Source: Spirodela intermedia (taxonomy: Eukaryota; Streptophyta; Magnoliopsida; Alismatales; Araceae). Taken from it: DNA of 64,000 bases. How positions within the stretch are numbered: position 1 is the first letter of the stretch; every line of letters starts with the position of its first letter. The stretch spans positions 1,183,001 through 1,247,000 of the forward strand of contig LR746281.1 in NCBI GenBank assembly GCA_902729315.2, read 5' to 3'. Shown in pieces: positions 11,098 to 27,600 of the stretch. The notes below the pieces were generated by a model that made no database searches, had not been told where the DNA came from, and saw only the letters and a program-made list of their open reading frames with translations. A program made the position numbers and the translations under genes.

Positions 11098-11780
11098 GTA
11101 AAATGAGGAGGGGAAACCACACATTTTTAAGTAATTGTTGGGGGGGAAGGTCAGGTTAGGATTGTTGTAGCTAGAAAATAAAGGGACTTTTATGCAATCC
11201 TTATGTTTTTCAATGGACTAGTTGGTTAAAACCCTGACTTTTGTTAAGGCAAGTCAACGCTGGGGCAATCTTGGTTGGATATCAGACGCTAGAAGAGGTC
11301 AACGCTGCTCCCCTCCCGCCCCTAGACACCGCCAAACCATTCCATCATCGGGGTATGTGAAAATGAAGAGGGAAAACCACAAATTTGAAGTAATTGTGGT
11401 GGGGGAGGGGAGGGGTTTGTGGGAGCTGGAAATCCCTATTGTTTTTATGTAATCCCCCTGTTTGTCAACGGACTAATTATCATAAAAGCCTCAACTTTAC
11501 CCAAGAGAGGTCAACTCTTACCCAATCTTCGTAAGAATTTAGGCTTCTCGGAACTCTGTTATCTAATCCCTATGTTTTTAAGGGGACTAATTGCCAAAAA
11601 ACCCCTCAACTTTTGGTAAAGGGAGGTCAGCTCTGATCCAATCTTGGTTGAAAATTAGGCTTCTCGGAGCTATAAAATAATGGGACCTTGATCTAATTCC
11701 TTTCTTTTCCAATGGACTAATTGCTAAAAAGCCCTCAACTCTTGCTAAGAAAGGTCAACTCTGATTGAATCCTACGTAAG
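11098..11780. repeat. Degenerate tandem repeat (short unit about 114-130 bp, long unit about 253 bp)
   Basis: The phrase GGACTAATTGC..AAAA..CCCTCAACTTTT..AAG..AGGTCAACTCTGATCCAATCTT recurs at about 11217, 11470, 11584 and 11714. The upstream phrase (AAATGAgGAGGGgAAaCCACA..TTTaAGTAATTG) occurs at about 11102 and 11358. No coding capacity is seen. Confidence 0.7.
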
Positions 11781-12318
11781 CAAGTTCGCATCGCCGGTGA
11801 TTAGATTCTTGGGAGTTCCCCGAGGCTGACGTCAATAACAGATAAATAACACGTCGAAATCACAGACGAATTTGTCCGCACGTGTAAAATCATTTTTTAG
11901 CGAGACGTGTCGCCATCGCAATGGCCGCTATTTCCTCCATGATAGGAGATGAGGAGAAATGAGGTGAGAGATTAGAGAGAGAGAGAGAGAGAGAGGTGGG
12001 CCCAATGGTTTGGGAGGAATTTTCTCTCTCTTGATCAGTGGGAGCTTCATTGCCATCTGGGAAGATGATCTGCGTTCGAACTCGTTTTAGGAACAAACAA
12101 GAGGCGCGGTCAAACGCCGAAAAAACAGAATCACGCGAGAGAAGATGAATCGACGGACGACGACCTACTGAATCTCACCGGCGAATCCGTCCCCAACTAC
12201 CACCTTTAGCTTCTAAGGGCCCTCCCAAAAACTCCGGCAACTCCCTGGAAGAGCGCCGCCGCCACCACCACCGCCACCGCCGGGCAAACAAAATTGCTCT
12301 GAATTGCAGGTGATAACT

Positions 12319-15300
12319 TCAGCTGGAGGCTGGGCTGAGCTTCTTCCTGACCACTCTCTTCCTCCTGGCCTTTGGCGGGGCGGCGGCGGTGGGATCGTCG
12401 ACATCAGTGGTGCTTTGCTTGATGCCGAGGAGCCCGAGGCCGGAGATGATGGCGTTCTTGGAGATGAACCACTTGGAGGAGGATGGCTCCTGAGGGCCGC
12501 CACCAGTCGCTGCCGGCCTGTTGTAGGCTTTCAACAAGTTGTCAGACTGGGTCAATGGGTCAGCCTCCACCCCCAGCCAGGCCCGCCTGGAGGTCTCCCC
12601 CACTTGCACATTCAATATCCTGCGCAGATCGTCAACCCAACTCCATTATTACACCACACTGTTTGCTAGATACTTGGGGGAAAAAGCGAGAAATCCCTCC
12701 TGGGCGTGAAAATGAATGAAAATAAGCCCAGAGGAGGGGGGTCAACGGGGGAGGGGGCGCTGACCTGAGAGCGGTGCTGAAGAACAGGGCAACTCCGAGC
12801 ACATCAAAGCGGTTGAAGAGCGCCCTGTCGAGCCCATTCAGGAGCTGATATCGGAGGTTGGCATAGAGCCCCAAGAAGGCTCCATAGCCAAGGGCATTGG
12901 TGTTCACACTGGGAACAGTGACCGACAACCTGTGGATATTGCCAAAAATGGGGTAGGTGGATGAGATGAATCGACTGCATCTCAATTAGTCCAAGTTTAA
13001 CCAAGAAAAAAAGGCCGCTCGGCGGCCCAGTTGGTGGTTGACTTTACCTCCCCTCCTTCTTCCCAGCAGAGTAGTTGGAAAGGGCGCCCTGGGCCATTCC
13101 AGAGGCCAGCCCGGCGAGGGAGAGCCCTGCCGCCTTGTAGAAGAAGGACTGGATCCGCTTCTGGAGGTCAAACTCTCGGAGGAGGTAGTTCTTCTCGAAG
13201 ACGTTGTTGGGGAGCTTGTTCAGGGCGTTCTGCCACTCGAACTGGAAGGTGTTGGCGTAGGAGTGGCAGGGTGCAAGCGACCAGACCACCACGGCGTTGC
13301 AGGCGGAGACCGTCAGGATGTTGACCAGGGCGAGATCCCACTCCTCCTTGATCCTGCAGCACCCATCGGATTTTTTTTAGGTAAAAACTCAACGGCTGAC
13401 TTGTATGCAAAAGTTAACATGTACTTGAGTGTGCATATAAAGTATGATATCCCGATGTCAATATGGTGCTTATTAGGACCCACCTTCCCTTCCGATTCTT
13501 CAGTTCCCACCAGACAGAATATCCGACGGTCGCGACTTGTTCGAGGCACAGTTTGTATAGGAAAGATGGGTCGGCGATCATTCTGCTCAAGAAGGTATGA
13601 GGTCAGAGAGAGCGTAAGCCATATGGAGAGTATTAGCAAAATATCGTCGATGCATAGGATCATGATCCGAAATAAATGAAACCAGGAGAATGGGAAAACG
13701 AAGAGAAAAAGAAAATAAGGTTTTGAGGAAAATTAAAAGGATCGTCTAGCTAAATGATAATAAAAAAGGAAGGATTAGATTGGGTAATTAGATTAGATAA
13801 TTAAAATATTTGGGGTCTGTTAACTGTGAACGGCTAAATTTTTTTAAGAGGTTGTTGGAGTTAGTCAATGCCTCCATCTGTTGACTGTGCAGTAGAGACA
13901 AAAAAAGTCAGCATCCATGCATGAGGAGATCCATACCACTCACAGCCTGTACTTGTTCTGAGTTAGATAATCAGGTTCTTGAAGGACCACAATGCAATTT
14001 CATTCCAGTGACGTTGAAGTAATATATATAAATAAAAAAAACTGACTCATTGGCACAATAACAATTGATATTATTAAATTGGATCGACTATTAAGATGAG
14101 GCCCAAAAAACTGTTTACATAAAATTAAAAAAAATTAAAGAAGAACAGTTAGTAAATGCTTTTCACACCAGGAGATCTTCTGAAATTTAACCCAATAGAG
14201 TCGATACTGATGATTTGGGCGATTCCTACACTGAGAGGTACGAACGATAGTCATTGGAATTGATTTGTCTGGTGACAGTAAAGTCCGACCAAACATGAAA
14301 GAAGATGAGAAAAGAAAATATAACTTGGAAACCGATCAGGTAGCAGCAGGTATGATCATAAAAATAGAGGAAGCCCTTTTTGAGAGAGGAGCAAAGTATG
14401 GAAGCTCGAAGTGCACAGCCATTGAAGCAAGGCTGCTGAGAAGCCTACCCAAGTCCTTGGTGTTTCAACAGTAATTACATGTCTTAAAAATGGACGACGA
14501 CATAGATTCATTTTGTACGAAGTACCGGAAAAAGGATATACTAGTAGATGCATCATCAGCTCCTAAAAAAAATCTCCTCCAGATTAGAACAACAGACTAG
14601 ACTAAGATCAGACTCATCTGATAACTAAATCTCCCAGAATGGTTGAGCTACTCCACTCTACCGTAGAAAGCAGTCTCGAACAAAACGAAAGGGTATCAGT
14701 CAAGGAATCCTTGAGTATAAAGATATGATTCTTCGGCACATTCCAAGAGATCCAAAAAGTCAACGTAAGGATGGGCCACCATAGTACACGGTCAACCTTT
14801 GATCACTCAGCTTTGCTCCAAGCCTCTCCACACCTCCTTCATAGATGTTGGAAGTTGTAAAATGCTTGATGCAGTTCCAATGTCGGCTAGATCTGACGAG
14901 AGAATAAGCATCTGAAAACTAGTAATTCACATCTTCTCTCCACACAAGCTGCACGAACTGCTTGTGTTGCCAAAATGACGAGCAAGGTGACCACAGGTAG
15001 GGAGAAACCCACTTGAAAATCTTCGTAATAATTAAGAACCTCGCCTCAAAGGAAAATGGACCCCACAAAATTTTCTTTTTTCTGAGATAAGAAAGAGGTC
15101 ACAGTGGCAAGTTTGGACTTGGCTGTTTTCTCAATGAGCTTCGTTTTCTCACATGAATGAGTAAGCTGGCCTTAACCTAGTCTAGACTATACCAACTAAT
15201 ACCAAATCATTGTGGTGTATTTAGTACTATTTTTCAATAAATACGGTCCAAAACGATACACTTTAAAGTTTTGATTCAGGAAAAATTAGGGACTGCGCTA

Positions 15301-17593
15301 CATCCTGAGAGTTCACTAGTAAAATAGTAAATTGTAGCAGGCATCCTTTAGTCAATGAAGGTGACCACAAAGATCGATATTTATCTCAGACTATTATTAC
15401 TATTATTATTAAGAAGTAGCTTTGTGTGTCTAGCTACATATGTGACAGTTCTCATCACCCGAAGTAACCTAGGGTACGATCAATGTTCAAAGAAAAAGCT
15501 CCGGCCAGAATATTGGCATGCAAGTGCACACATCAGGCTAAGGTTGATTGCAATATTGACTGGTAGTCCAGTGGGAACTCACTTCCAGTTGGATGCACCT
15601 CAATCCAATGTCAAATTAAAATTATAAATTAAAGAACGCGATTCATGTTATCTACAAAAGATGAAGCACTCATGTTACCAAAGGATGCGATATACCTTCC
15701 AATAAATTCCCTGGATAGAGAATCAGGCAGAGCTCGAGAAATAAACCGAGTGATGGTTGGCCTGGCATGGATTGATAAGAATCGTACCATTTGAGCAGAG
15801 CTAACTAAGCCCTGAGTAAAAATTGTATGTTAATTAAATAAAAAAGGAAAAATTTCAAGGTTTCCTCAAATATAGTAAACTAAGGAAAACTGAGATTACC
15901 ATTTCATAGGCTTGAAACAGACCAGCAGGTAAATTTACCATGGTTTTATACCACTCTTGCAGCACAGCATCCACGAATTTCCTATCAAAAAGCTGTAGAA
16001 AACAGCGAGGTTAATTATCATTTTCAGATTTCCTTTGAAAACTGTCTTAATACGGCAGGCCAAGAACCCCAACCTCTTGAAGGATAAGTCGCCGTCTAAA
16101 CAATCCACCATCATCTCCTTCATCAAAGTCATCAAAATCACCAAAGTAATCATCATCATCCCCACCATCATCACCACCATCACCTCCACCATGGCTGTTT
16201 CTTTTCCCAATATCTCCCCCTCCACCGCCAATTGCTGTCTGTGGAATTCAAAAAAAGCATCTAGATCTCAGCAAAAGGTTTCCAAAATTCAAGGTAACCA
16301 AAAAACTAAAGTTGAGCCTTATGAATTATGTAGGATAAGAGGCATTCACTAATCATTAACAACACAAGCAAAGAGTTGACACTCGGTTGAGAACCTTCTG
16401 AAACAGCATGAAACATAAACAGAATCATGTTGGACCCTGAATGTCCTTCGCCATTTTGGGCAAGATCTTACCTGAACTGGCATAAACAGGACGAAAACAG
16501 TAGTGACACAGCTTAATAGAATTCCATGTTCCTCTATGACAATCTATATGGATGATGATAATGATAATATTAAGAATCAGGACTCTGAAGAGAAGGGAAA
16601 GTCGACTTCTGCAAAGCTTTTAGTTCGGTTTCAATTTTAAAGAAAAAGCACCACGTTTTTTATATTATTTGAAGACAATGTGATTCGGGTGGATACAAAT
16701 GACAACATATTAGAGTAGAAACCATGATTACGGAATGATGTGTTAGGATTTAACGGTTTAAGAGCAGTGAAAGTAGTGTAGAATAGATGATACCTAAATT
16801 AACTGGTAAATGGGAGAAATGAGCAACTATTCAGTTAAGTGCTTCTGGTGGGTGCTGGCCATCTACTTCACGTGTTTTCATCATCAAGCGTCATAAGACA
16901 GTTGGAAAATGAATGATAATAACATCTGGGCTCCAAATAAAGCAACGTGCATTGAAAATGATATGAGAGGATCTAGGGGAGGCTGAAAGTTATGAATCGA
17001 TGTAAGTCTTTCATAGCCTTCATAACCACTAATATTCGTGATCCTAGGTTTATCATTTACTAAACAAACGGATTCATTTCTCTTCACACATCTTAAACCA
17101 TATAACATGCGTATGTAATCATCCAATTTATTCGGCAATTCAAAAGCTAAAAGTCTTCCAATAGTGCATTATCATATTCTGACATGCCAAAGCAGAAATT
17201 TTCTTACCATCGGTGTTAAAGAGTAAGAATCAAGTCACAAAAGGCAGAGAACGTAACTAAATCCATTAGCCAGGTAGTCCCCCGAGGACTGCTTGTAGCT
17301 TCAAATATAAATGATAAAGAACTTAAGGCCCCGGCTATAAATGTCCACGTTGTCTTAAATCTCACTAAAAATAATACAGGACAGAACCGTTTTTCAAACC
17401 AAACACGAAGCTTCTGAGAGAATAAGACCGGGCAAAAAGTAATCCCACAACATTCAGAATAACAAAACTTCCTCCTAAAGCTGCCCAAGAAATCCCAAAT
17501 TGAATTCAAGTTTTAGCAAATAGAGCCAGTTTTAGCAAATAGAATTCAAAATCGACAACAGAAACATCAGTGGCAGAGGCTATTTTGTGTGTA

Positions 17594-17633
<40 letters not shown>

Positions 17634-18083
17634 TGAGAGAGAGAGAGGGAAGGAGAGAACAGTCAAAAGATAATCCTCGAAACTGACCTCAGGACTGGTC
17701 CTCGTGGTCTTCTGAGAGAGGTCGAGCTTCGATTTCTCCAGCGTCACCGCACCGAAAGCACCAAAGTTCCCTTTCATGGTAGGCAAGGAAGATATCGAAG
17801 ACGAGCCCGGCGCAGGGGAGGAACCGGTGTGGAAGCACCGCTCCAGTGCGGCCCTCTCATCCGCCGCCACCATATCCGACGGCGACGGCGTCGCCGCCGC
17901 TGCGATACGGCGGTGAGCGTTCCTTGGTCGCGAACGGCCGCAACCCTGGAACTGGAGGCGGATGCAACGCGCGCCGGAGGACGGTGAGCACTGCTGGTGG
18001 CGGTGGCGATGCGGCTGGTGCTGGTACAGGGCGGCGGCGTGGAAGGTGGCTTGGAAGACGGCGGCGGCGGCGTGGGGAGCCAT
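12319..18083 (-). CDS. RER: RETICULATA-RELATED (DUF3411) chloroplast protein, RER5/RER6-like (complete, 8 exons, 546 aa)
   Basis: Chloroplast-envelope membrane protein of the RETICULATA family; Arabidopsis relatives affect leaf mesophyll and amino-acid homeostasis, but the molecular function is unknown. Exons: 17688-18083, 16074-16238, 15900-15992, 15696-15811, 13484-13582, 13048-13353, 12765-12929, 12319-12619. All introns are GT-AG and the sum is 1641 bp. The N-terminus is Ala/His/Arg-rich like a transit peptide, then KGNFGAFGAVTLEKSKLDLS. A Gly/Asp-rich acidic linker (exon 2, DDGGDDDDYFGDFDDFDEGD) follows. The DUF3411 core carries EWYKTMVNLPAGLFQAYEM, SVWWELKNRKGRIKEEWD, TNALGYGAFLGLYANLRYQL and GETSRRAWLGVEADPL. 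The C-terminus ends in a basic tail (ARRKRVVRKKLSPASS). Intron 1 holds a (TG)n(GA)n tract. RER5/6 assignment is from memory of family motifs. Confidence 0.9.
17585..17647. repeat. (TG)n(GA)n compound microsatellite in RER intron 1
   Basis: (TG)n at about 17585-17612 runs directly into (GA)n at 17613-17647, about 40 bp inside the first intron from exon 1. A likely polymorphic marker. Confidence 0.95.
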
Positions 18084-19616
18084 CTGTCCTCACTCCCCTC
18101 CCCTCCCCTCTCCTTCTCCGCCCTTTTCGATCCCTCCTCCTTCCTCCTTTCCCGTCGTGTGGCTTCCGTTTGAGGACGGCCCTCTCTCTGCCCCCAGCTG
18201 CTTCCCTATCCGCTAAACCAGAGGAGCTCGGTGGGCCCCATCAACAACCTACCGCTGCGAATCGCTTCTCACGGGCCTCTCCGTGCGCCAGGCCGCCTTT
18301 AAAGGCTTTTCCATGAATTTTTTTTCCATTTTTTTATTTTAAAAAATATAATTAATTGCGTGCTTTCTTTTGCAAAATCCATATTGAGATAATTTCCCGA
18401 TATATTAATATGGTTTACCGAGCTCGGTGGGCCTATTAACCACCTACCGCTGCGCATCGCATCGCACGTGCCTCTCCATGCGTTAAGCCGTATGTAAACG
18501 ATTTTTCGTCATATTTTCCAAAATTATATTTTTATTTAAATATATCCAATTAATTTGGCCGAGAGGCCCGCCCATGGACAATTTTTTTATGGGAAAATGC
18601 ATAAAATAATTAATCATGCCTATTAACTACAATTAATTTATTTTACGATATATATTATTATTATTATTAAGATATGAGCCAAAAATTAAAAAATAGCACA
18701 ATTAAAATTATTGTATTTTTTCCATGGTTGCAAGAAGTCCAATAAAGTGATCCATTAGAACCGTTACAATGGAAAATAATGTTTAACACACATACATTAA
18801 ACATGAATTTATGGCCACGATAAAATAGAAAAAATCATCGTTCTCTCATCTCCTACGGTCGAGTGGGAATGTGGTCTAATAAAATGAGGATAAGAGCACA
18901 AAAAAAATGTTACGAGGGGATTTCGTAATCCCTCGAATCTTCGTTTCCCGTCCTGGGTCCTCTCCCTCCCTCCCTCCCTCCCTTCACCCCGCCTTTTTTC
19001 TCGGTCACACTCTCGGAGAGCAGGAGCAGGAGCAGGAGGAGAAGGAGCAGGGGAGGAGTTTACCGTGGGTTGAAGAAAGGATTCTGCTGCCGATGCTACG
19101 AGATCAAGGTAAGGCCTCTCATCAGGACGATCTCGCAGCATCATCTGTTCCGATCGTTCCGATCTGCTTACATCGTTCGCGCTCTTCCTTTCTCCTTGTA
19201 GATCTCCAGATCTATTGCTGGCTCTTGGAATCGACAATAAGATCGGTCGGATCTCTCCGGTCTCTGTTAGAGACTGAGAATTCAGACCTCGTCGATGTTA
19301 CTACTTCGAGCGAAGAATCGATGCTTCATTTATGTCGTCGATATTTTAAAGTATTTCGGCATCGCAACTTGAATGCACTTAATTCGCATTATATCTCCTG
19401 ATACGCAACACATGTTTTTGAAGTGTACATCGTCTTGTTGGGAGATTATGGCCTGATCCGGAAAATCAGAAAGGTATGAAAGAAAGATAGCGAGGACGGG
19501 CCAAAATTCGCGATGAAACAACATGGATGATCCGATGACGGGAGGTTTCACGCACCGATCGCGCGATCATCTGATGAAGAACACACATTCCATGAGGATT
19601 TGGATATCTTCCACCG
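18084..19616. other. Intergenic interval between RER and GLR; direct repeat and an orphan leader-like unit
   Basis: The RER promoter side contains a direct repeat (18224-18345 and 18420-18540, listed separately) and then AT-rich sequence to about 18900. At 18990-19401 the plus strand looks like a plant leader: purine-rich tract, ATG at 19093 (MLRDQ), donor CAAG|GTAAGG at about 19109, pyrimidine-rich acceptor CCTTGTAG at about 19200, and an open frame to 19401 whether spliced or not. The predicted peptide (about 62 aa when spliced) matches nothing I know. Confidence 0.35.
18224..18540. repeat. Direct repeat pair of about 120 bp in the RER upstream region
   Basis: GAGCTCGGTGGGCC, then CACCTACCGCTGCG, then CGTGCCTCTCC, recurs at 18224 and at 18420 (period 196 bp). 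Both copies end in a T-rich stretch. They are diverged by substitutions and small indels. Confidence 0.8.
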
Positions 19617-22917
<3,301 letters not shown>

Positions 22918-23260
22918 GGCTCCGGAGGAGGGAGAAGCAGATGCCGCCGCCCTCTATGAACAACAACAGCCTGAGAACACCGTAGAGGAGTCAACCCACC
23001 CAGTCGGTGGAGAAACAACAACCAGTTTGGGGAAGAGAGAGAGAGAGAGAGAGCAATACAGAGGAGCACCCAAAAGAGGGAGAATCTCTAGAAAAGAAGA
23101 AGATAGGGAGAGTGGAAGCCCAGCCCAAGGGGGAGCTTGAGCACAACACAGATGAGGCGCATCGGCGTCACCCTCCTCTCCCTCTCTTCCTCTTCGGCGC
23201 GGGAAACCAGGAGACAAACCCTTCCAGGATTTTCATGTCAGACGCGAGGAGGAGGGAGGG

Positions 23261-23267
23261 AGAGAGC

Positions 23268-23310
<43 letters not shown>
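23261..23310. repeat. Imperfect (GA)n tract upstream of GLR
   Basis: GA repeat with a few C and AA interruptions, about 345-395 bp upstream of the GLR start codon. A shorter GA tract lies at 23036-23053. Confidence 0.93.
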
Positions 23311-24166
23311 GAGTACAGAAAGCAGCGGAGGCGGATGGTCCAGCTTCAAGACGGAAATCGCAGGCATGGGCTCCTCCGCATCTTCTCCGCACTCCCCCAT
23401 TGGGGAAAGCTAGGAAGCAAGAGAGGGAGGAAGGAAGGAATATTAATAATAGAATAGATCGAATCCGGACAGCGAACAGTGTCCGTATGCCCACCGCCCA
23501 ATAAAAAGTCCAGGATGAGGTGGCACTAATATGCCCTTCCAATTGACCAGATAGAGACTCGACGATGCTTTTGTCCACCACCCGCCGGAACAGCTTCCGG
23601 CCCGCCCAGCGCCGCCGCCCGATTTCAAACGGCCATACCTCGAGATCAGGCGGCGCCGCGGCAGGTGGGCCAGCCGAGTTACCATCAGCAGACACTGCCC
23701 CCCGGCGGCGCTGCCGCAGGTGGGTTACCCGAGTTGCCGTCGGCCGCCATTGCCGCCGGCGGGTGGTCGTCGGGCGGCGAGTGACGGCGCCTTTGACGAC
23801 GAGGGCGGACGTGCCTTGTCTTACCCCAGACCAGTGACCTGCTAGCACCTCATGTAGATTTTTATTTTACCCTTAATTTTGCATTCGGGAAGGATAATTT
23901 GATGATAGTCTGGGAATGTTAATGATAATATGAATAATTTTAGGGGCTATTGTGACAAATAGCTTTCATCTAGCTAGACGTTGGCATCGAATAATCTGAC
24001 GGACGATTTGGGGGACATCGCATCTCCTTTTACTTCTCCCTCCTTTCCTTGAATTCGTTAGGATAGAGACGAGAGGGTGCTGCTTCTCCTGGCTAAATTT
24101 CTCAGGCTTCCATCACATCAGTCAGATTTTTCTTCTCGGGCAGGAGTGATCCTTGAATTCCCTAGG

Positions 24167-24238
<72 letters not shown>
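24167..24238. repeat. (AT)n(AG)n compound microsatellite
   Basis: About 12 AT units (24167-24191) followed directly by about 24 AG units to 24238. Confidence 0.97.
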
Positions 24239-24240
<2 letters not shown>

Positions 24241-24627
24241 ACAGAGGAATGAAGATGAAGATCGGGATTCCATTTCAAGTGGCTTAAAGCAAAGAACGAG
24301 GCACTGAAATAAAGAGTCTTTAAAACGGAAAGCTCCGGCGAGAAGATGACGCCTTATCACCTTTACCGCAGCCCCATTGAAGGCCTCACAGGTCTCTATC
24401 TCCCTCATCTTCCAAGTTTGGAGAGTGGTCTCTGCATCAAGAGAAGGGAAGGTGCACGTCTCATCAGTAACCCCATGACTACCCAAAGTGATATTATGTG
24501 CATATATTCGTGGATCTCTGCAGATATTTAGGTGGTGCATTCGGTAATCAGAGGAAATTTTTTACTCTATCGGTGGGTCTTTCCATAATCGTAGTGGCCT
24601 CACTTGAATGGGTTTCTTAGATTTCGG

Positions 24628-27600
24628 TTACCTTGCGGGGCCGCAGTGCTTGCTCAGCTCTTGACATAAAACCCTGCTCACTTCTCCCGCCCTGACGGAG
24701 CCCTTCTTTATCTTCTCTGCCAGCTGAAAAGGGCGACCGAAGCTTCTGTCAGAACAACGACGCTCCTCCTCCAAGGTCACACCGTTGAAGGCTTCATGGC
24801 CTCTTCTCATATAGATTGAAGGTGGGCAAGCCGGATCTTCTTCATTTAACGTCCAGAAACCATTTTTTTTCCCCTCTTTTTACTACTAATCAGTAACTCC
24901 GTCCTAGTTGTGAATCCTTACTCTGCCAAAACTCAAGCTCGCATTCTTGAAATGTTACCATATTTGTAGAGTTAGCGGAGGGAACAAGTGCACTTACTTC
25001 ATCTTCGGTTTCGTCGATCAACCTGGGCATTTCCAAACGAACAAGGCTAGTAAGTAAGCCAGGATTCACAAGAAATTTCAGATTTTAAGAGAATCAGTTA
25101 AGATCTTGAGGCCACAAGCAAGCAGGGGGATAGGCGTCTCCTGGGGGATGAACCTTGTCATCAGGTTTATTTATTTATTTTATTTTTTGAACAAAGATGA
25201 TCTTGCAAAGATGAAAACTCTCAGAGCAGTGACCAGAATGTGCTAGTTCAAGGTAATGCATGGAGAAAGCTTGCATTATCTGAAGAAAAAAAAAAAGGAG
25301 AAATGGAAAAAAACAAATATGGACTGCTATAGGCTTTGATTAATCTGAAGAGGTTATTGATTTTGGAAATAATTTCCTGTCGATTTATATTATACAGACA
25401 TATAACATGGCATATAAGTTTATGGAGAAAGATGCTCTCATAGACCCCAACAGAAAATACGAGATAAACCTGATGTATCAACTATAATCTGGGAATTAAC
25501 AACGGAATTAATCACGAATGAAGCAATCAATTCAAAGATAAGCCAGCTTCATGAATTATCAAGTTATAAGCCAAAATATATGGTCACCTCCGAAACGGGG
25601 TTCTCATGAAATTATCAAGAACATTGGGCTAAGAAAAATTAGCAGAATACAGCACAGTTTCATGCAGAAGAAGCATAAAGTTTTCAGGGAACCCACCTCC
25701 CGCAGTAAGAAGAAATAATCTTTGAATGCGCTCGTGCTTCCGGCTTGTCTACAATGCAGCACACTCAGGTTCAGAGTCCTTGAAACAGCCTTAATAAATT
25801 GCACATAATGCTTAAATAAATAAATAAAAAGAGAGGAACACGTTGATTGAGCTACCATGTCTGGATGTCTCAGGATGACATTCTATACCCGGAAGAAACA
25901 GGAAAGATGGAAAATGAGATATTTTCAACTCCCTGGCTCAGTCCGGATGGAGTATCCCCATACATTGCGGAAGTCTATTCATAGTACTTTGTGATTAAGA
26001 AGAAGGTCGAAAAGTTTCAAAAAAGACCCTAGTATAACCGTAATAATCACCAAAACCCTCCCACTCCAGGCCTCCCAACTGAGACTTTTAAGGTTGGTGG
26101 TGATTACTCATATTTTTCAGCAGTGCTCAGGGCATTATGGCGAGAATAAAAATAAGTAAGCATCAGTCATGGGCACTGTGGGTTCTTGTTCCTTCACTAA
26201 AAGTAGTAAATCACCTAAAAATATATATTTTTTTTATCATCTAGAGAAAAAAAATTACTGTGTATCCACAAAAAGAATAAAAAACAAAAAAACAGAGCTA
26301 AGTGGTCATACCAGCTCCAAAAGCGTCCCAATCTTTGACCCTGATCCATTCTTGTTTGACAGAATCAGACTACAAGAAGATATCATGCATCAGGCAGCAA
26401 GAACAGGCTACTAACCACTGTGCCCACAAGAGCACATCAGTTGAACAGAACCAAGAAGGTGAATTCAGAAATGAAACAAGACACAACTCTACAAAAAAAA
26501 ATCATGTCAAAATATTCCGCCGTGCCATTCTCATGAAACTAAACGCAATTATTCTTGCAGAAATTATCATCCCATTTTAAAAATACGATAAATAATGAGG
26601 GAGTTATTCGATGGAATTTTTCATAACAAGAAATCTTACTTTTTTCAGAGTGTAGTCTTGCATTTTCTCACAGAGACCGTCTAAGAGGTCAACAACCCTC
26701 AGCTCACTTATCCTAGTCAGAGGAGATGATCAAACACTGAGAACGGGTATTCAGTGAAATGAAACAAAAGCAAACAGAAAAAGAACGTTGGGGGATTTTG
26801 CTTGTTATTTGATAAACTCAATGGGTTCCGGATAGAAAGCCAGATGGATTCACTCACTTGTAGTCGATAACTTTCCCTTCCCTCTGACCTCTCGAATCTA
26901 ATCGGTGTCGCATATCCAAATGGTTACGTGGTCTCTCCTGGAGATCATGCAAGAGACTATTCTTCAGCATATCAAAAAAAAAAAAGAGATGGGAAAAAGA
27001 AAAGATTTTTCTTTTTCCAAAATATATTACTCATCACTGGTGTTTGTGAGGCAAAATAAATCATTTATGTAGAATCGTAGCGAAAACCAAATGATCGCAT
27101 CAACTGCAAATCAAAAACAATGGATTTCATCACCGATCTCTGTAATACAGAAATTGAAACATTTAGATACCTGTTCTAAGAGTTCTGAGCGGAAATAATA
27201 ACCAACATATTTCATACATGTAAGTTCGTCTTTAAAGGCTAGACAAGATAATTATAGGGGGGGAGAAATGCGGCAAAAATCCGGGCCCTGAATAAGTATA
27301 CCAAGAAAAATCTGTGACACAACGTTCCACATGAATGGGTGCATACCCATAAGTAGATAGAATATGAACACAGTAACACAGGTCCCAGGAAGTCAACGCC
27401 TTGGAGGATATTTGCGGATGGCAAATAATCGTGTACAAATCATTCGAGAACAAGCAAGAGGCGGAAGAGAGGTAGGAAATAAAGGTAATGGCAGGCAGAA
27501 GTCTTACACTGGCCAGCCCACGTTCTATCTCAGCCTGCAAGAAACATTCAGCATGTTGGTGAGATCTCTGATACTTTCCCAAGAAAAAAAAAAAAAGCAA

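Larger units (their letters stand above)
9469..12318. other. Intergenic interval upstream of MLO copy B; repeats, no gene recognised
   Basis: 9469-9810 is the MLO copy B promoter side, homologous to that of copy A, with a (GA)n tract at 9679-9708. At 10680-10970 a GC-rich island contains several CACGCG-type boxes and a TATA-like TTTATAAAAC near 10912, but no convincing ORF follows on the plus strand. 11098-11780 is a degenerate tandem repeat, listed separately. A (GA)n tract sits at 11974-11994. 12100-12318 is probably the 3' UTR of the RETICULATA-related gene. Confidence 0.5.
22918..24627. other. Interval between GLR start and canopy 3' end; GA microsatellites, no gene
   Basis: The GLR promoter and leader side carries GA tracts at about 23036-23053 and 23261-23310. 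23560-23850 is GC-rich with low-complexity Arg/Pro/Ala frames on both strands but no recognisable product. A (TA)n(GA)n block lies at 24167-24238. 24240-24627 is probably 3' flank of the canopy gene. Confidence 0.5.

Noticed and set aside
14265-14474. Plus-strand 69-codon frame followed by another short frame to about 14600, inside an RER intron
   Set aside because: Composition is protein-like (EALFERGAKYGSSKCTAIEA), but I know no family, it lies antisense inside an intron, and it lacks splice or start context.
23168-23848. Minus-strand 226-codon frame upstream of GLR
   Set aside because: It crosses a (GA)n tract and a GC-rich block. Sequence is Arg/Pro/Ser low complexity with no motif.
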